Source: Panonychus citri (Eukaryota; Arthropoda; Arachnida; Trombidiformes; Tetranychidae). From it: a stretch of DNA of 64,000 nt. The stretch lies in the NCBI RefSeq assembly GCF_014898815.1, contig NW_026515545.1:310001-374000 (forward strand). The letters are read 5' to 3'. Position 1 is the first letter of the stretch, and every line of letters starts with the position of its first letter. Positions 61,401 through 64,000 of this stretch are shown here, piece by piece. The notes under the pieces are model-generated. The model saw only the letters and a list, made by a program, of their open reading frames with translations. It did no database searches and was not told the origin of the DNA. The translations under genes were made by a program, and so were the position numbers.

Positions 61401-62307
61401 AAAGTAAATATAATTAAGTTGGTGACTTTTTCTGTTTATTTGGACAACAACAATCAGTGAGATTTAATTTAGCAATTAAGGTTAACCTTAACCGAGAAAA
61501 TTAAATTTCCAAGCCGATCCCTTAATCTAATTTAACTCTCTCTCTCTCTCTCTCTCTCTCTCTTTAATCATTAATTGTCTTCACTTTTACTCATCATTGT
61601 AATTAACTGTTAACATGCAAACAATTTGATTCCTTGTTTGATTGCTAGTTGATTAATCAAATTGTATTTACACGAAATCCTTTCGTGATTAACTTTCTCC
61701 TCTCATGTTGGCACCATCATTGTTTGATTATCTTAATTATCACAATCAAACCTTAAAATTTTTACTTTTACTTGTTAATTAACTAGAAAATGTAAACTTA
61801 ATTAGCGTTTCAATTTTTTTTTGGTTAAGGTAAATTGTTCAAGTGTCTTGACCTTTAATTTGAGTTATCAAAGTTAATTTGTTTTTCCTTGTCACTTGTA
61901 ATTCAATTTTTCATAGATAATCATTGTAAATGATTAACCAACAATTAGCGTGAACATGATAATCATCACAAGGTAAATTGTTTATTAAGTATTTGGTTAG
62001 TTAATGATTATAAATGAACATGAATTAAAGTGCAATTTGCAAATTAATACTTTTTATTTGATCAGTTTTGTTTTTTTAGTTGCTTCTTGTGTTAAGTTAA
62101 TATTATGATCATTTTAATTGTTTAACAATAATAATTTAACAGTAACAACAATTTAGGACAATAACGATGATGAAAATAAACCATAATGATGAGTATTGAC
62201 TTTAGACTACATTTTCTTTAGTCAAATTAAATTCAGGTTTTAATTGTTTTACCTTGAAATTCAAAGAAAAGCATCAAAATCTTTTGATAAAACGGTTACT
62301 CGTCTAC
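55477..62307. other. Non-coding region, CAATTAA-dense
   Basis: No coding region is recognised in about 6.8 kb. Words such as TTAATTGT and ACAATTAA recur about once or twice per 60 bases. It may be the 3' flank of the 54931 gene plus introns of the minus-strand LDLa gene. A (TC)n run lies at 61534-61563. Confidence 0.6.
61534..61563. repeat. (TC)15 microsatellite
   Basis: A clean dinucleotide run in non-coding DNA. Confidence 0.9.
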
Positions 62308-62934
62308 CTGTCCAATCGGTTGCATTACATTTCCATGAGGATATTGCACATTTACCTGAGTGACATCGGAATAGTCCAAAGACACAAGGGTCAATTGAAC
62401 AGTGTTTTTCGTCTGACTGGTCAACACAATCAAACCTTTGATCACAACGAGATTTAATTGGAATACATCGTAGCCCATCAGTACATTTAAATTCGTGGTC
62501 AGCACAGATCAATTTGTTTTCTTGATAAGGTTGATTGTTGACTTGATGGTTCTTATTGTTACTGTTGGTATAAGAGTTGAGATTAGATTCATTTGGATCA
62601 ACTAGATGAAGAGGTTCACGAGTTAATGAGACCAAAGGGTCACTATGGTCAGAGGGCATCAGATAATGTGGAGTGTCCATTTTCTTTGGACTTGTTCTCT
62701 GTTCTAATGATCCATAGGGTTCGTATGATCGATCTGAGCTCGATGATATTGAAGAAAAGGGTGAATATGAATTGGCTTTAAATTGATTTTCTGGCCGAAA
62801 AAACCAATCTGATCTTCGCTTCGTTTCACCGATGGTGTTTTCTCGTGGCGTTGAATTGGTCTCTTTCGATGGATCTTTGGCCATTTCTTTTGGACATCGA
62901 CTTTCATCATCGCCTCGAGGACAATTGGTTTTAC
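62308..62934 (-). CDS. Internal exon of a protein with LDL-receptor class A repeats
   Basis: Read on the minus strand after a TTTAG acceptor. The exon opens in the middle of an LDLa domain (NCPRGDDESRCP). A Ser/Asn-rich linker of roughly 120 residues follows, then a complete LDLa (CADHEFKCTDGLRCIPI, CDQRFDCVDQSDEKHC) with the Ca-binding acidic cluster DCVDQSDE. It then begins a third LDLa (CVFGLFRCHSGKCAISSWKC). A likely donor is CAG|GTAGAC at 62308/62307; an earlier GTAATG is also possible. LDLa repeats bind ligands outside the cell, as in lipoprotein receptors and basement-membrane proteins. Other exons lie to either side or outside the window. The parent family is not identified. Confidence 0.75.
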
Positions 62935-64000
62935 CTAAACGTTGAAAAAAAAATCAAAAGGAACAAAACAAAATGAGAGATTAATCAAATGTAGATAAAC
63001 AATTAAGTTCCATGGATGAACAATCTTATGTTTGAATAGTTAGTCAATTAATCATTAACCTTGGGGTAAAATCAATGAATTAGAAACTCAATTGAATCAA
63101 AAGAATCAAAAGAATAATTGACCACTGGAAAATTATTAACTCTAATTCTTACATTTAATTGTGGAAAGAATTAATTCCACTTGAAAAAGGATTGATCAGA
63201 TTCTTAATTGCGATACTATTTAGAGTGAAGGACATAAATAATCAATGGTAAATTGAAGCTAATTTAACAGAAAAGGGTTAATAATTTTTTTCTGTCTACT
63301 TGTTAAGTGTTAGTTTCTTAACAATAATCACGATTATTTTTACAATTAGACATTTATGGTTAAAGTAACAAGAATTGATTGTTAATAGAATCAAGAGAAG
63401 AGAAAAAAACAATCATTCGAAATATAGTTGATTAGAAAAGAATTTGAATCAACTTGTTGTTGGAGGTTAAATTGTGTTGCTTAAAAACATTTCATTTCGT
63501 ATTGTTGTTAATTGTTAATTGATCGTTAATTTTTACAGTCTATTTTGATCTTGTTGCTTTTTTCCTCAACTGTTCACTTTAGATCAACACACAAATACAG
63601 TTTCATTAAGTGAACCATATTTTTCACCTTTTAGGGACTATCATCAAATGGCATCTGACCTTGTTTATTGATGATGGTGATTGGTGATGGTGGAAATGGT
63701 TAGATTTTGTTAATTACCTCGTTTCCTGTTCCCTTGGAAGTAGTAATAATTCTAGATAAGAATTCATAATGGAAATTAAACTGAACCTTTTCCGGTAGAA
63801 AGAAACAAAGAAATAATTTTCAATTCCAAAAGATAGAAAATGTTGTTTAAGGTCCGAGATTTTAATCTCATCTTAACCAAAAGAGATTAACATTTTCCAT
63901 CCGGTTATAAATTCTGACGAACTAATGACGACCAATGGCCACAACTTTACTATCAATTATTTGGTTCACATTTTAAAGAAATAATATTTTAACCTTAAAG
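62935..64000. other. Non-coding flank, presumably intron of the LDLa gene
   Basis: AT-rich, no conserved coding segment seen. The preceding exon of the minus-strand LDLa gene would be to the right, beyond or near the window edge. Confidence 0.5.

Overview
The window is eukaryotic and AT-rich. It has U2-type introns, TATA boxes and many short GA/TC and ATG/CAT microsatellites. A neurexin-1 gene of the invertebrate type points to an arthropod. The very AT-rich, CAATTA-dense intergenic DNA recalls chelicerates such as mites, but the species assignment is only a guess.

Positions 1 to about 15,500 are a large Maverick/Polinton (adintovirus-like) DNA element that runs off the left edge of the window. 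In order it carries: a dUTPase; a two-repeat TATA-binding-protein (TBP)-like protein; a spliced, membrane-anchored, acidic protein (minus strand); a roughly 700-bp array of ten 73-bp repeats acting as a divergent control region; a family-B DNA polymerase with an N-terminal zinc-finger/low-complexity extension (plus strand); a minus-strand block of adenain-type protease, major capsid protein, basic core-like protein, minor capsid (penton-like) protein, chromodomain integrase, two conserved Polinton proteins, packaging ATPase and a PC4-like transcription coactivator; and a second membrane-anchored acidic protein related to the one at the left. The polymerase, major capsid, penton-like, integrase and ATPase frames are broken by frame changes, so this copy looks like a decaying provirus-like element. 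The small genes (dUTPase remainder, TBP-like, protease, PC4-like) are still open.

From 31,433 to 48,868 lie seven exons of neurexin-1 (plus strand), phase-consistent from laminin-G domain 2 to the transmembrane segment and the PDZ-binding C terminus. They include a 27-nt microexon at the position of vertebrate splice site 2. The exons for the signal peptide, LNS1 and EGF-A are not seen between the element and 31,433, so the element probably sits in an intron, or just upstream, of this neuronal gene.

The rest of the window holds one intact single-exon gene for a small cysteine-rich single-pass membrane protein (54,931-55,476), one minus-strand exon of a protein with LDL-receptor class A repeats (about 62,308-62,934), and long non-coding stretches.

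The most unusual feature is that the element encodes two transcription-initiation factors of eukaryotic type (TBP-like and PC4-like) and has recognisable TATA boxes on several of its own promoters. This suggests a self-supplied transcription system in a Polinton.
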